NCBI GenBank assembly: GCA_964644705.1
Contig: CAZXYF010000054.1
Location: 1-16,936, forward strand
Direction: 5' to 3'
DNA from: CAZXYF01 sp964644705
GTDB taxonomy: Bacteria > Planctomycetota > Brocadiia > SM23-32
DNA: 16,936 nt
Below are positions 5,168 through 12,975 of the stretch, in pieces (position 1 is the stretch's first letter; each line of letters opens with the position of its first letter). The translations under genes and the position numbers were made by a program. A model generated the notes under the pieces. It saw only the letters and a program-made list of their open reading frames with translations, did not search any database and was not told the origin of the DNA.

Positions 5168-8065
5168 TTAGTCCGATGAACTTCCACTCTGTGCAAAAAT
5201 CCCCTGCGGCAGGTCTTCACCGTTCCGTTTCAGCTTGGAAAGGAATCTGGGTTGGACTCCCGTGGAAACGAACTCCCCGTGAACGGTCCCCTCTTCATCT
5301 ATCCCCTTTCGCTCAAAAACGAAAATGTCCTGCATTGTGATGGTGTCCCCTTCCATCCCCATCACCTCCGATACGTATGTCTGTTTTCGTGAACCATCGG
5401 AGAAACGGTTTCCCTGGACGATCACATCAATTGCACCGGCAATCTGCTGTCGCAGCGCCCTCTGGGGCAACTCGGCTCCTCCCATGGCAATCATAGTTTC
5501 CATCCGGCTCAACGCATCCCGCGGGGTATTGGCATGAATGGTTGACATGCTGCCTTCGTGCCCGGTGTTCATCGCCTGCAGCATATCCAGTGCCTCTTCA
5601 CCCCGGACCTCGCCGAGAATTATACGGTCAGGCCGCATGCGCAGGCTGTTCCGCAGGAGGTCGTAGGGTGTAACCTCACCCTTCCCCTCGATATTGGCCG
5701 GACGAGTTTCCAGCCGGACAACATGGGGCAGCTGCAGCTGTAGTTCGGCACTATCTTCTATAGTCACAACCCGTTCATTTTTCGGAATGAAATTACTCAA
5801 AATGTTGAGCAGTGTTGTTTTACCAGCACCGGTCCCGCCGCTGATGAGCACGTTCAGACGACTGCGGACACATGCGGCCAGTAATTTCGCCATATCCCGG
5901 CTCATTGAATGGAAGTTCTCCACCAGGTCATCTATACCCAGTGCGTCCTCCTTGAATTTACGGATCGACAATGACGGATAATCGATTGAAAGTGGCGGAA
6001 TAATGGCGTTTACACGGGAACCATCGGGGAGACGCGCGTCGCACATGGGGGTGCCCGCATCGATATGCCGGCCCACTGTTTTCACGATCCGCTGGATAAC
6101 ATGCATCAGGTGCTCATCGTCGTTGAATTTGACGTCCGTCCGTTCCAACTTGCCCCCAACTTCCACATACGTTTTGTCCGCTCCATTCACCAGGATGTCG
6201 CTCACTTCGGGGTCGTCAAGCAGAGGTTCGAGGGGGCCAAATCCGGTGATTTCATTCACCAGATCTTCGATCAGTTGGGTTCGTTCAGTCTGGTTCATCT
6301 TCACACCAGTATCATTGGCCAGACGCACCACCGCCTTCTTTATATACCCCTCCAGCTGATTTTCCTCCAGATTGGCCAGCGCTGAAGAATCAAGCTGGTC
6401 ATACAGCTTCCGCTGAATGGCTTTTTTCAGCTCTTTATATCTTCCGGCCGAAATGGACACTTCCCGCCGATCAGCGGTATATGTCACAGGGTCCTTACCG
6501 CCCTGTTCTTCTTGCTCGAATTGACTCATGGCGGATTCCAGCATGCCGGACTCATGTTCTCCGGCGCTACCGGGCAGGAAGATGGCGCCCGGCACTTTAA
6601 TACCAATGGTTCGGATCCGATCCAGGAAACGGGGCTGTACGCCCGTGGCCCTGTGCTCTCCAAGCACCGTTCCATCCTCGGTCAGTCCCTCCCGTTCGAA
6701 GGTGAATATGTCCTGCATCGTCACAGTTTCACCTTCCATCCCCGTCACTTCCGCCAGACTACTGAGCTTACGGGAGCCGTCCGGGAACCGATTGACCTGG
6801 ACGATGACATCGATAGCGCTGGCGATCTGCTGGCGCATCGCGCTCTGTGGCAGTTCCGCCCCTCCCATGGCGATCATCGTTTCCAGTCGGCTGATCGCGT
6901 CGCGGGGAGTGTTGGCGTGAATGGTTGACATAGATCCCTCGTGACCGGTGTTCATCGCCTGCAGCATGTCGAGCGCCTCAGCGCCACGGACCTCACCGAG
7001 GATTATACGATCCGGTCGCATCCGCAATGAGTTTTTAAGCAGGTCATACTGATCCACCTCACCCTCACCCTCAATGTTGGGCGGTCGGGTTTCCAGGCGC
7101 ACAACATGTGGCTGCTGGAGCTGCAGCTCCGCACTGTCCTCGATAGTGACAATCCTCTGGTTATGCGGGATGCATCCACTGAGGATGTTCAACAGAGTCG
7201 TTTTACCGGATCCCGTTCCACCGCTGATCAGGACATTAAGACGGGCTTTGACGCAGGCCTGAAGCACAATGGCCACTTCATCGCTGAAACTTTCATATTT
7301 ATTCACCAGATCGCGCATGCCGAGAACATCGGACTGAAATTTTCGGATGGACAGTGAAGGGTAGTCAATGGCCAGTGGGGGGATGATGGCGTTCACTCGC
7401 GAGCCATCCGGGAGGCGGGCGTCACACATGGGGGATCCTTCATCAATGTGCCGCCCCACCTGGCGCACAATCCGGTCGATAACCTGCATCACGTGATCAT
7501 CATCACGAAAATCCACATCCGTCAGCTGAAGACGCCCCGATCGTTCCACGTATATTTCGTGAGCACCGTTCACGAGGATCTCACTGATCGAGGGATCGTC
7601 AAGAAGAGGCTCCAGCGGTCCATAGCCGGTCATGTCATTGACAATATCCTGGATCAGCTGATCGGTCTCCTGCCGGTTTAAGTCCACGTCATAGCTTTCC
7701 AGTATCGGGGAGGTCTGATTGCGGATATTGTGCACTACCTCCTCCCTCGGCATTTCTCGCAGGGCCCCGGGATCGAGAATCTCGTACAGCTCATCTATGA
7801 CCTGCCGCGTCAACTCATTATAGCGTTGGGTTGACATAGAAATCGCGGCACGATCAACGTAATAGGTCACTTCCTGCTGCGGTTTTTGTCGTTGGGAAGT
7901 ATCCTTCTTGTTATTCTCTTCTTTTCCCTCTTTTCCCTTGCTTTTCGATTTGGATCTGGGTTTGGTAGCCGTGCTCCTGTCCTTCTTTTTCTGCGCGGTT
8001 TTGCTCTTTCCTCCCTTTTTCTTCTTATTCCGCAGGTCTTTGATTTTGTCTCTAAGTGATACCAT
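5168..8065 (-). CDS. cpaF: Tandem-duplicated CpaF/TadA secretion ATPase
   Basis: The motor ATPase of Tad pilus assembly, in an unusual double form. Counting from a GTG at 8077 (969 residues), module 1 spans about 70-503 and module 2 about 531-963, aligned gap-free at an offset of 461. Each has an N-terminal helical domain, PLEPLLDDP, the CDARLPDGSRVN motif, Walker A (GGTGSGKTT at 286-294; GGTGAGKTT at 747-755), the Asp-box region TIEDSAELQL, Walker B-type RIILGEVRG, and GHEGSMSTIHANTPRDA. A roughly 27-residue acidic/Gln linker joins them. Residues 10-69 are very Lys/Ser-rich. CpaF proteins are normally single-module, about 400-500 residues. I prefer ATG 8065 (2 bp after the cpaE stop, GGTGG 8 bases upstream); GTG 8077 would overlap cpaE by 10 bp. 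Function as hexameric motor is family knowledge; the double-module arrangement is seen directly. Confidence 0.95.
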   Translation of the reverse strand: MVSLRDKIKDLRNKKKKGGKSKTAQKKKDRSTATKPRSKSKSKGKEGKEENNKKDTSQRQKPQQEVTYYVDRAAISMSTQRYNELTRQVIDELYEILDPGALREMPREEVVHNIRNQTSPILESYDVDLNRQETDQLIQDIVNDMTGYGPLEPLLDDPSISEILVNGAHEIYVERSGRLQLTDVDFRDDDHVMQVIDRIVRQVGRHIDEGSPMCDARLPDGSRVNAIIPPLAIDYPSLSIRKFQSDVLGMRDLVNKYESFSDEVAIVLQACVKARLNVLISGGTGSGKTTLLNILSGCIPHNQRIVTIEDSAELQLQQPHVVRLETRPPNIEGEGEVDQYDLLKNSLRMRPDRIILGEVRGAEALDMLQAMNTGHEGSMSTIHANTPRDAISRLETMIAMGGAELPQSAMRQQIASAIDVIVQVNRFPDGSRKLSSLAEVTGMEGETVTMQDIFTFEREGLTEDGTVLGEHRATGVQPRFLDRIRTIGIKVPGAIFLPGSAGEHESGMLESAMSQFEQEEQGGKDPVTYTADRREVSISAGRYKELKKAIQRKLYDQLDSSALANLEENQLEGYIKKAVVRLANDTGVKMNQTERTQLIEDLVNEITGFGPLEPLLDDPEVSDILVNGADKTYVEVGGKLERTDVKFNDDEHLMHVIQRIVKTVGRHIDAGTPMCDARLPDGSRVNAIIPPLSIDYPSLSIRKFKEDALGIDDLVENFHSMSRDMAKLLAACVRSRLNVLISGGTGAGKTTLLNILSNFIPKNERVVTIEDSAELQLQLPHVVRLETRPANIEGKGEVTPYDLLRNSLRMRPDRIILGEVRGEEALDMLQAMNTGHEGSMSTIHANTPRDALSRMETMIAMGGAELPQRALRQQIAGAIDVIVQGNRFSDGSRKQTYVSEVMGMEGDTITMQDIFVFERKGIDEEGTVHGEFVSTGVQPRFLSKLKRNGEDLPQGIFAQSGSSSD

Positions 8066-8067
8066 AA

Positions 8068-9246
8068 TCAGCGCCACCCGAATAGACTAAATTTTTTCTT
8101 CTTCTTGGGTTTGATCTCCACACCTGCCATATCCTGCGCGAGCGCCACAAGGCTGCGGGCAAGTTCGCTCTTAGCATCAACCTGATCCAGGGCCTGCCCT
8201 TCATTGGCCGCCTCAATTGCCAGAGGCGAATCGTAGGGCAAAAGCCAATGAACCGGAAGCTGAACATGCTGTGAGATCTCTTCCACCGAGATATCATCAC
8301 TCCGGTAAAAGCGATTGATGATCAACTTGAGTTTGGACTTGCTATACTCCAGCTCCTCCAGCAGTTCGACGGTTCGTTGAGTATTATGGATGGTCGGCAA
8401 TAACATATCACAGAGAATGAAAACCTGATCCGCCGAATCCAACCCCGCCAGAGATAACGTATCAAGCTGATGCGGTATATCCAGTATCACGTGCTGATAC
8501 ACGGCCCGCGCCTGTTCGATGACCCCCATCAGATTCGCGGGATCCACTTCGTCCATTTCCTCCAGTTCCAGGGGGGCCGGCAGCACATCCGCCCCACTCT
8601 CGTGGGAGGTCATATATCCCTGCAATAGAGCGCGATCCAGTCGGGCCGCCTCCATGCTGACGTCAGCCACTGATTTGGAGAACTCCTGAATGTCCATCAT
8701 CAGGGCCACATCCCCCATTTGTGCGTGAATGTCCATTATGCAGGCGCTGTTAGGTTGCCCGAGCGAACGTGTGATCAGGGTCACTAAATTCGTGGCCACG
8801 GTGGTATTACCCGTCCCCCCTTTCGCACTGTATATGGCCGTTACCTGCCCCTCTCCCCCGCGACTCAGGCCCCGCTTTTTATACATTCGGGAAAGCGCCT
8901 CCTCCAATTCTTGCGGATCGATGGGGTACTGCAGGAATTCATCGCATCCCGCCCGCATGCTTGCCATCAACAGATCACGGGATGGGTCTTCACTGACAAC
9001 CATAATCCCTGCCGTAACACTCTCCCGGGTTTCCAGCTGCTCCACCGTCCGTAATGATGGGTCATCGGCTGTATCAACACCAACCACAACTATCGTTGGT
9101 TCCCGCTCCTCCGCCGTTTGAGCCGCATTGCGAAGATCGGTCACCGTACTGAGTTCAAGCTCCGGATTGTGTTCCTGAAGCACACCCATGATGTCCCGGC
9201 AGCGCTGTTCGTTTGGATGACATACAATGATATGCCGTTCTGGCAT
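8068..9246 (-). CDS. cpaE: CpaE/TadZ-like ATPase with pseudo-receiver domain
   Basis: A 392-residue protein of the CpaE/TadZ family, which positions Tad machinery in the cell, often at a pole. Residues about 4-120 resemble a response-regulator receiver, but the usual phospho-Asp strand reads TIVVVGVD, so it is probably non-phosphorylated. Residues about 133-375 are a MinD/ParA-type ATPase. The P-loop reads AKGGTGNTT (141-149): the signature Lys142 is kept, but the Walker Lys is replaced by Asn147, an atypical form of the kind known in TadZ proteins. A Walker-B-like strand HVILDIPH holds Asp256. The C-terminus is KKKKKFSLFGWR, a basic-aromatic tail that could touch membrane. AAGGAG overlaps the cpaB stop codon and sits 5 bases before ATG, so the two genes are co-translated. 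Confidence 0.9.
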   Translation of the reverse strand: MPERHIIVCHPNEQRCRDIMGVLQEHNPELELSTVTDLRNAAQTAEEREPTIVVVGVDTADDPSLRTVEQLETRESVTAGIMVVSEDPSRDLLMASMRAGCDEFLQYPIDPQELEEALSRMYKKRGLSRGGEGQVTAIYSAKGGTGNTTVATNLVTLITRSLGQPNSACIMDIHAQMGDVALMMDIQEFSKSVADVSMEAARLDRALLQGYMTSHESGADVLPAPLELEEMDEVDPANLMGVIEQARAVYQHVILDIPHQLDTLSLAGLDSADQVFILCDMLLPTIHNTQRTVELLEELEYSKSKLKLIINRFYRSDDISVEEISQHVQLPVHWLLPYDSPLAIEAANEGQALDQVDAKSELARSLVALAQDMAGVEIKPKKKKKFSLFGWR

Positions 9247-9255
9247 AATAACTCC

Positions 9256-10641
9256 TTAATTCAACCAGCCCTTTTCACGCATTTTCTCGCGAATTTTCAA
9301 CCACTGCGGATGTTTGGAAAAACGCTGCTCCATCTCACGTAGTTTGCTCAACGCATCTTTTTTATTCTTCTCCTGGATGTAGTATTTGATAACCGTCATA
9401 TCTGTTTTGAAGTCATCTTTCATCTCACGATACTGTTTCTGGGCGGAGTCGAGAATCTGGTCAGGCGAATACAGGCCCGGTCCGGGTTCGTAAGTTGTAT
9501 AATTTGCTTTCAGCTTTTCGAGAAACTTTTTCACCTTCGGCAGGTTCCCACTCGCAATACCCGTCCTAATACCGGCGCATATCCTGCGGTATTTTTCCTC
9601 GCGTTTCTTCTTCTGACCTTTTTCCCGTGCCCGCCTCGATAGCTCTCTAACCTTTTTCCCAAGTGACTCTGGCGCAATATTTTTATTTAGTAACCTCTCA
9701 CAGAACTCCAGTGCTTTGTTATACAAACCGGCCTTGAAGGCGTCTTGAGCGCGGTCCCAGATTCTGTTTGCCAGTTTTTTCTCGCTGTGTTGCCGCCGTT
9801 TTTGCACCTCTTTGTCGGTAACGAGCTCGGAATATTCTTCCGCCAACAGGTCCAACATTGTCAGAGCCGCTTCGTGGTGATTCTGTTCCGACAACGAATC
9901 TATCATCTCCAACTGACGCCGAATGGCTTGCTGTCGCGGGTCCGGTCCGCCGGATACAAGCTCCGGAAAGTCACGGGAATCATCGTAACGGCTTGGTTTT
10001 ACCACTAATTCCTCTTTACGCCGAACTTTCTCTACATCTTCACGCATGTTTTCGTGCAGTAAGATGTATATTGAGATTTGCCCCCCGACTGTCCCTTTCC
10101 CACCGGTAGCCTCATTATTCATCAGTCTGGCCGGGGGCTCGCCCACCGAAAGCACGCGCGCGTGCCGGATGAAATCTGCGAGAGTTTTGTCCTCCCGCCG
10201 GCGAAACACGTCCACTCTCTGCCCCGGCGATAAGCTTTTCTCCAGTTCCTGCGGCGCCCGGAAGTAGTCGATGTAAGCCTTTTCCGGGAGAAAGTTTTTG
10301 CGAGGCCGGAAATCATCCTCCCGAAGGACATCACCCGAAGGAAGTGGCCGCATTGCCAGGAAAGTACCTTCCCCTGGCACTTCACCGCGCGTAATAAAAC
10401 GCTCCAATACATGTTCAGACGGCCATTTAATCCATCGAATGTGTCCACTCCCCTCTTTCGTTTTTTGAATCACCATCCGGCCTGCATAGTCAACACTCTG
10501 GGTCAAAACGGCCACTTCGGTCAGGTCAATTCGTGGTTTCCTCGACTTGGGTGGGGTTTCCAGGTACTGTTGAGCTATAACCACAGCCCCCGTGGCACAA
10601 ATAATACCGGCCAGAAGATATACAATAGCTCGTCTCGGCAT
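9256..10641 (-). CDS. cpaB: CpaB/RcpC-like Tad assembly protein with C-terminal extension
   Basis: The first gene of the Tad operon, 461 residues. An N-terminal membrane anchor (about 5-23) is followed by a SAF/RcpC-type periplasmic region (about 40-215) with VAVLTQSVDYAGRM, the LREDDFRPR and SLSPGQRVDVF motifs, and a late ARVLSVG strand, as in CpaB. CpaB/RcpC is usually about 250-320 residues and helps secretin assembly or gating. Here residues about 230-461 add a charged, helical, TPR-like region with repeated patterns such as HHEAALTMLDLL, LYNKALEFCERLL and KDALSKLREMEQRF, plus a strongly basic stretch KGQKKKREEKYRR. The ATG at 10641 has GGAAGG 11 bases upstream, a weak ribosome binding site. 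No secretin gene (cpaC/rcpA) follows, where one would normally be expected. Confidence 0.8.
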   Translation of the reverse strand: MPRRAIVYLLAGIICATGAVVIAQQYLETPPKSRKPRIDLTEVAVLTQSVDYAGRMVIQKTKEGSGHIRWIKWPSEHVLERFITRGEVPGEGTFLAMRPLPSGDVLREDDFRPRKNFLPEKAYIDYFRAPQELEKSLSPGQRVDVFRRREDKTLADFIRHARVLSVGEPPARLMNNEATGGKGTVGGQISIYILLHENMREDVEKVRRKEELVVKPSRYDDSRDFPELVSGGPDPRQQAIRRQLEMIDSLSEQNHHEAALTMLDLLAEEYSELVTDKEVQKRRQHSEKKLANRIWDRAQDAFKAGLYNKALEFCERLLNKNIAPESLGKKVRELSRRAREKGQKKKREEKYRRICAGIRTGIASGNLPKVKKFLEKLKANYTTYEPGPGLYSPDQILDSAQKQYREMKDDFKTDMTVIKYYIQEKNKKDALSKLREMEQRFSKHPQWLKIREKMREKGWLN

Positions 10642-10712
10642 CAGCGTCCGAACCTTCCATTGGCTTGACCTTAATCACTTTTGAAGCCTAACCCAATCAT
10701 ACCCACACTTTT

Positions 10713-10742
10713 ATGATAATTCATCCGGAGCATATTTCGCAA
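10713..10742 (-). promoter_or_regulatory. Candidate promoter of the tad operon
   Basis: On the minus strand TTGCGA (10742-10737) and TATCAT (10718-10713) are spaced by 18 bp. They match 4/6 and 5/6 of the sigma-70 consensus. The pair lies about 72-101 bases upstream of the cpaB start, the only intergenic space before the operon. No experimental support. Confidence 0.4.
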
Positions 10743-10770
10743 CCTTTTCATTATTACGTTTCCCACTGAT

Positions 10771-10798
10771 TTGCCGGGTCAGTTTGCCACCCCGGCAA
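10771..10798. promoter_or_regulatory. Inverted repeat, candidate operator
   Basis: TTGCCGGG (10771-10778) and CCCGGCAA (10791-10798) are perfect 8-bp arms separated by 12 bases. Flanking bases nearly extend the symmetry (GAT/TTC with one mismatch). It lies centrally between the divergent tad and MBL-truA transcription units and overlaps the best -35 candidate for the rightward unit, as expected of an operator for a dimeric regulator. No T-run follows, so it is not terminator-like. No regulator gene is adjacent. Confidence 0.4.
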
Positions 10799-10812
10799 TT
10801 CTTATGTACAGT
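10784..10812 (+). promoter_or_regulatory. Candidate promoter of the MBL-truA unit
   Basis: TTGCCA (10784-10789) and TACAGT (10807-10812) are spaced by 17 bp, matching 5/6 and 4/6 of the sigma-70 consensus. The -35 lies inside the inverted repeat at 10771-10798. The leader would be about 45 bases long and carries a perfect 10-bp palindrome, ATACCGGTAT (10853-10862), directly against the start codon. Confidence 0.35.
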
Positions 10813-10862
10813 AACCTGTTCCTATCCAATACTTATTTTCCACCGTAACAACATACCGGTAT

Positions 10863-11648
10863 ATGAGCGAAGAGCCCCTCATCAAATTTCTGGGAACGGC
10901 TGGCGCGCGATTTGTCGTCGCAAAACAACTTCGGTATTCAGCCGGCACTTTTCTCCGTCTCCAGGGCAAGAACATCATGATCGACCCCGGACCCGGTACG
11001 TTGCTCCGATGTGCCCGATCTCAGCCATCGATTGACCTGGAATCCCTTGATGCCGTTATTCTGACCCATGTGCATATTGACCACTCCAATGACGTCAATG
11101 CGATAATTGATGCGATGACCTCCGGCGGAATCCGGAAGCGGGGCGTCCTGTTTGCTCCCGGCGAATGTCTTCACGGAAAAAACCGCGTCGTTCTCCACTA
11201 CCTCCGTGATCATCTGGAAAGCATCGTTGAACTGGAAGAGGAAACGGAATATGCCCTGGGTGATCTTACGTTTAACACATCCGTGCGCCATCAGCACAGC
11301 GCCGAAACCTACGGCATCCAATTTCATAAGCCTTCGGGCAAGGTGTCTTTTCTGGTCGATACCGCGTTCTTTCCTGAATTGGCCGAATCCTATCGGCAAT
11401 CTGACGTGCTGGTGCTGAACGTCGTACGTCGGGTACCCCACGAAAAGTATGATCTCCAGCATCTGAATCTCAATGAGGCGAAAAGTATAATTGATGAAGT
11501 ACGGCCCCGCCTGGCTGTCATCACCCATTTTGGCATGACAATGGTCAAGAATCAGCCCTGGGAACTGGCGGAAGCAATCTCGGAGGAACTCGACGTCCGC
11601 GTGATTGCGGCAAGTGACGGCAAAACGATCCATCTGGATGAGTTGTGA
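10863..11648 (+). CDS. MBL-fold metal-dependent hydrolase
   Basis: A 261-residue cytoplasmic metallo-beta-lactamase-fold protein that should bind two metal ions. Metal-ligand motifs are THVHIDH (His69, His71, Asp73, His74), a later His (RHQHS, 143/145), an Asp in LVDTAFF (166) and THFG (His222). These fit RNase Z-like or phosphodiesterase-type members, with DPGPGTL after the first strands. The substrate cannot be read from sequence; its coupling to truA makes an RNA or nucleotide substrate possible but not shown. The start ATG at 10863 has no good Shine-Dalgarno sequence and follows a 10-bp palindrome. The next gene begins immediately after its TGA. Confidence 0.85.
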   Translation: MSEEPLIKFLGTAGARFVVAKQLRYSAGTFLRLQGKNIMIDPGPGTLLRCARSQPSIDLESLDAVILTHVHIDHSNDVNAIIDAMTSGGIRKRGVLFAPGECLHGKNRVVLHYLRDHLESIVELEEETEYALGDLTFNTSVRHQHSAETYGIQFHKPSGKVSFLVDTAFFPELAESYRQSDVLVLNVVRRVPHEKYDLQHLNLNEAKSIIDEVRPRLAVITHFGMTMVKNQPWELAEAISEELDVRVIAASDGKTIHLDEL

Positions 11649-12419
11649 GTGATGTCACGTATTGTAACGAAAATCGAATACGACGGAACCAACTTCCAGG
11701 GATGGCAGCTTCAGCCCGAGGAACGGACTGTTCAGGGCTGTTTTGAAGATGCCGTTCGAAAGGCTCTCGGGGTTCAGCACCGCGTTCCGGTTCGCGCGAG
11801 TGGACGCACCGATGCGGGAGTTCATGCGGCCGGGCAGATTGCCCACTTTGATGCCGAGGTAGCCCGTTCCCCCGAGGTTCTGGTCAATGCCCTCAATCAC
11901 TGGTTGCCAAACGACGTCAGCGTTCTTGATGCTTCCCCGATATCCTCATCTTTTCACGCGCAGTATTCCGCCTCGCGCAAGCTTTATCGTTATCGCATAG
12001 TTCGGAGCGCGGTGCCCCGCCCCCTGCGAGAGCGCTTTGCACATCGGGTATATGTACCAATCCACCCGACGCCCATGGAAAAATGCGCCGAAAAAATTCT
12101 CGGGATGCATGACTTCGCCAGTTTTACCTCCGCCGGTTCCTCCGTCGATTCAACGGTGCGACGAGTTTACCGCAGCGAATGGATTGAATGCGACGATGAA
12201 ATGCATTATTTCGTGGAGGCCAACGGTTTCACTTACAATATGGCTCGGGCTCTTGTGGGAACCATGATTGAGGCCGGAAAGGGTAAAATGGAACCGGAGC
12301 GGATGGATGATATCATATTGGCACGTGATCGCTGCACCGCCGGCCCCACCGCCAGCCCCACCGGTCTCATGCTGATGCGGGTGGATTACGATGAACCGCT
12401 ACCTTTTGATCGAACGTAA
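11649..12419 (+). CDS. truA: tRNA pseudouridine synthase A
   Basis: Converts uridines 38-40 in the tRNA anticodon stem to pseudouridine. The catalytic motif RASGRTDAGVHA is present with the nucleophilic Asp at residue 55 counted from GTG 11649 (54 from ATG 11652). The N-terminal KIEYDGTNFQGWQ, the central FHAQYSASRKLYRYRI, and the late NGFTYNMARALVGT are all TruA hallmarks. At 256 residues the length is normal for the family. The gene follows the MBL gene with no gap; GTG 11649 directly abuts the previous stop, while ATG 11652 is an equally likely start. A 41-bp gap follows before the next gene, with a good ribosome binding site, so the group may be one operon. Confidence 0.97.
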   Translation: MMSRIVTKIEYDGTNFQGWQLQPEERTVQGCFEDAVRKALGVQHRVPVRASGRTDAGVHAAGQIAHFDAEVARSPEVLVNALNHWLPNDVSVLDASPISSSFHAQYSASRKLYRYRIVRSAVPRPLRERFAHRVYVPIHPTPMEKCAEKILGMHDFASFTSAGSSVDSTVRRVYRSEWIECDDEMHYFVEANGFTYNMARALVGTMIEAGKGKMEPERMDDIILARDRCTAGPTASPTGLMLMRVDYDEPLPFDRT

Positions 12420-12460
12420 TATACTTATCTTTACGCCATCACTTTACAGGAGAATGTTCA

Positions 12461-12964
12461 ATGGATCTGTTTGAAGCGATTGAGAAACGTGCCAGTGTTC
12501 GTTCTTTTTCTCCCTGCAACATTTCGGACAATCAACTGCGTCAGATCGTCGATGCCGGTCGCCGGGCCCCATCCGGATGTAACCGGCAACCGTGCGAGTT
12601 TATTGTGGTGAAGGATCCGGATGAGGTTGAGGCTCTCGGTCAGGTACAGTCCTGTATCTCGGAGGCCAGCGCAGCCATCGCTGTGGTCGCGGACGAAGAA
12701 GTTTCCGAATACTGGAAAGAAGACGCTTCGGCCGCCATTGAAAATATGCTGCTGGCCATTACCGGTCTCGGCTTCGCCTCCCTGTGGGTCGAAGGCTACG
12801 TATTCAAAAACGAGGATGTCGCACGTGATATCCTCCAGGTGCCGGACGATAAAACGCTTCTGGCCATTCTGCCCATAGGACGCAGCCGGGATGCTGAACA
12901 GGCGGAGAAGAAGCCCCTGTCGGAAATTACGCACGTTAATCATTATGGAGAGGGATCCCTCTGA
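12461..12964 (+). CDS. Nitroreductase-family flavoprotein
   Basis: A 167-residue FMN-dependent oxidoreductase of the nitroreductase superfamily. It shows the N-terminal IEKRASVRSF phosphate-binding motif, RRAPSGCNRQPCEF for FMN contact, and the C-terminal LLAILPIGRS strand before the last helices. It is somewhat short relative to many family members (about 180-220). The natural electron acceptor is unknown; dihydropteridine, nitro compound and flavin substrates occur in the family. AGGAGA lies 7 bases before ATG. A 9-bp stem hairpin follows its stop codon. Confidence 0.9.
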   Translation: MDLFEAIEKRASVRSFSPCNISDNQLRQIVDAGRRAPSGCNRQPCEFIVVKDPDEVEALGQVQSCISEASAAIAVVADEEVSEYWKEDASAAIENMLLAITGLGFASLWVEGYVFKNEDVARDILQVPDDKTLLAILPIGRSRDAEQAEKKPLSEITHVNHYGEGSL

Positions 12965-12975
12965 CTGCATATCCT

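Noticed and set aside
6512..6928. Long plus-strand frames opposite cpaF (for example 6512-6928, 6528-6920, 6003-6359)
   Set aside because: They are antisense shadows; the cpaF motifs on the minus strand are unmistakable.
5189..7870. Duplicated cpaF halves as an assembly artefact
   Set aside because: The two halves differ at many synonymous positions and in their N-terminal domains, so they are not a copied read segment.
10938..11633. 231-codon minus-strand frame opposite the MBL gene
   Set aside because: Plus-strand MBL metal motifs fix the coding strand; the minus frame has no recognisable family.
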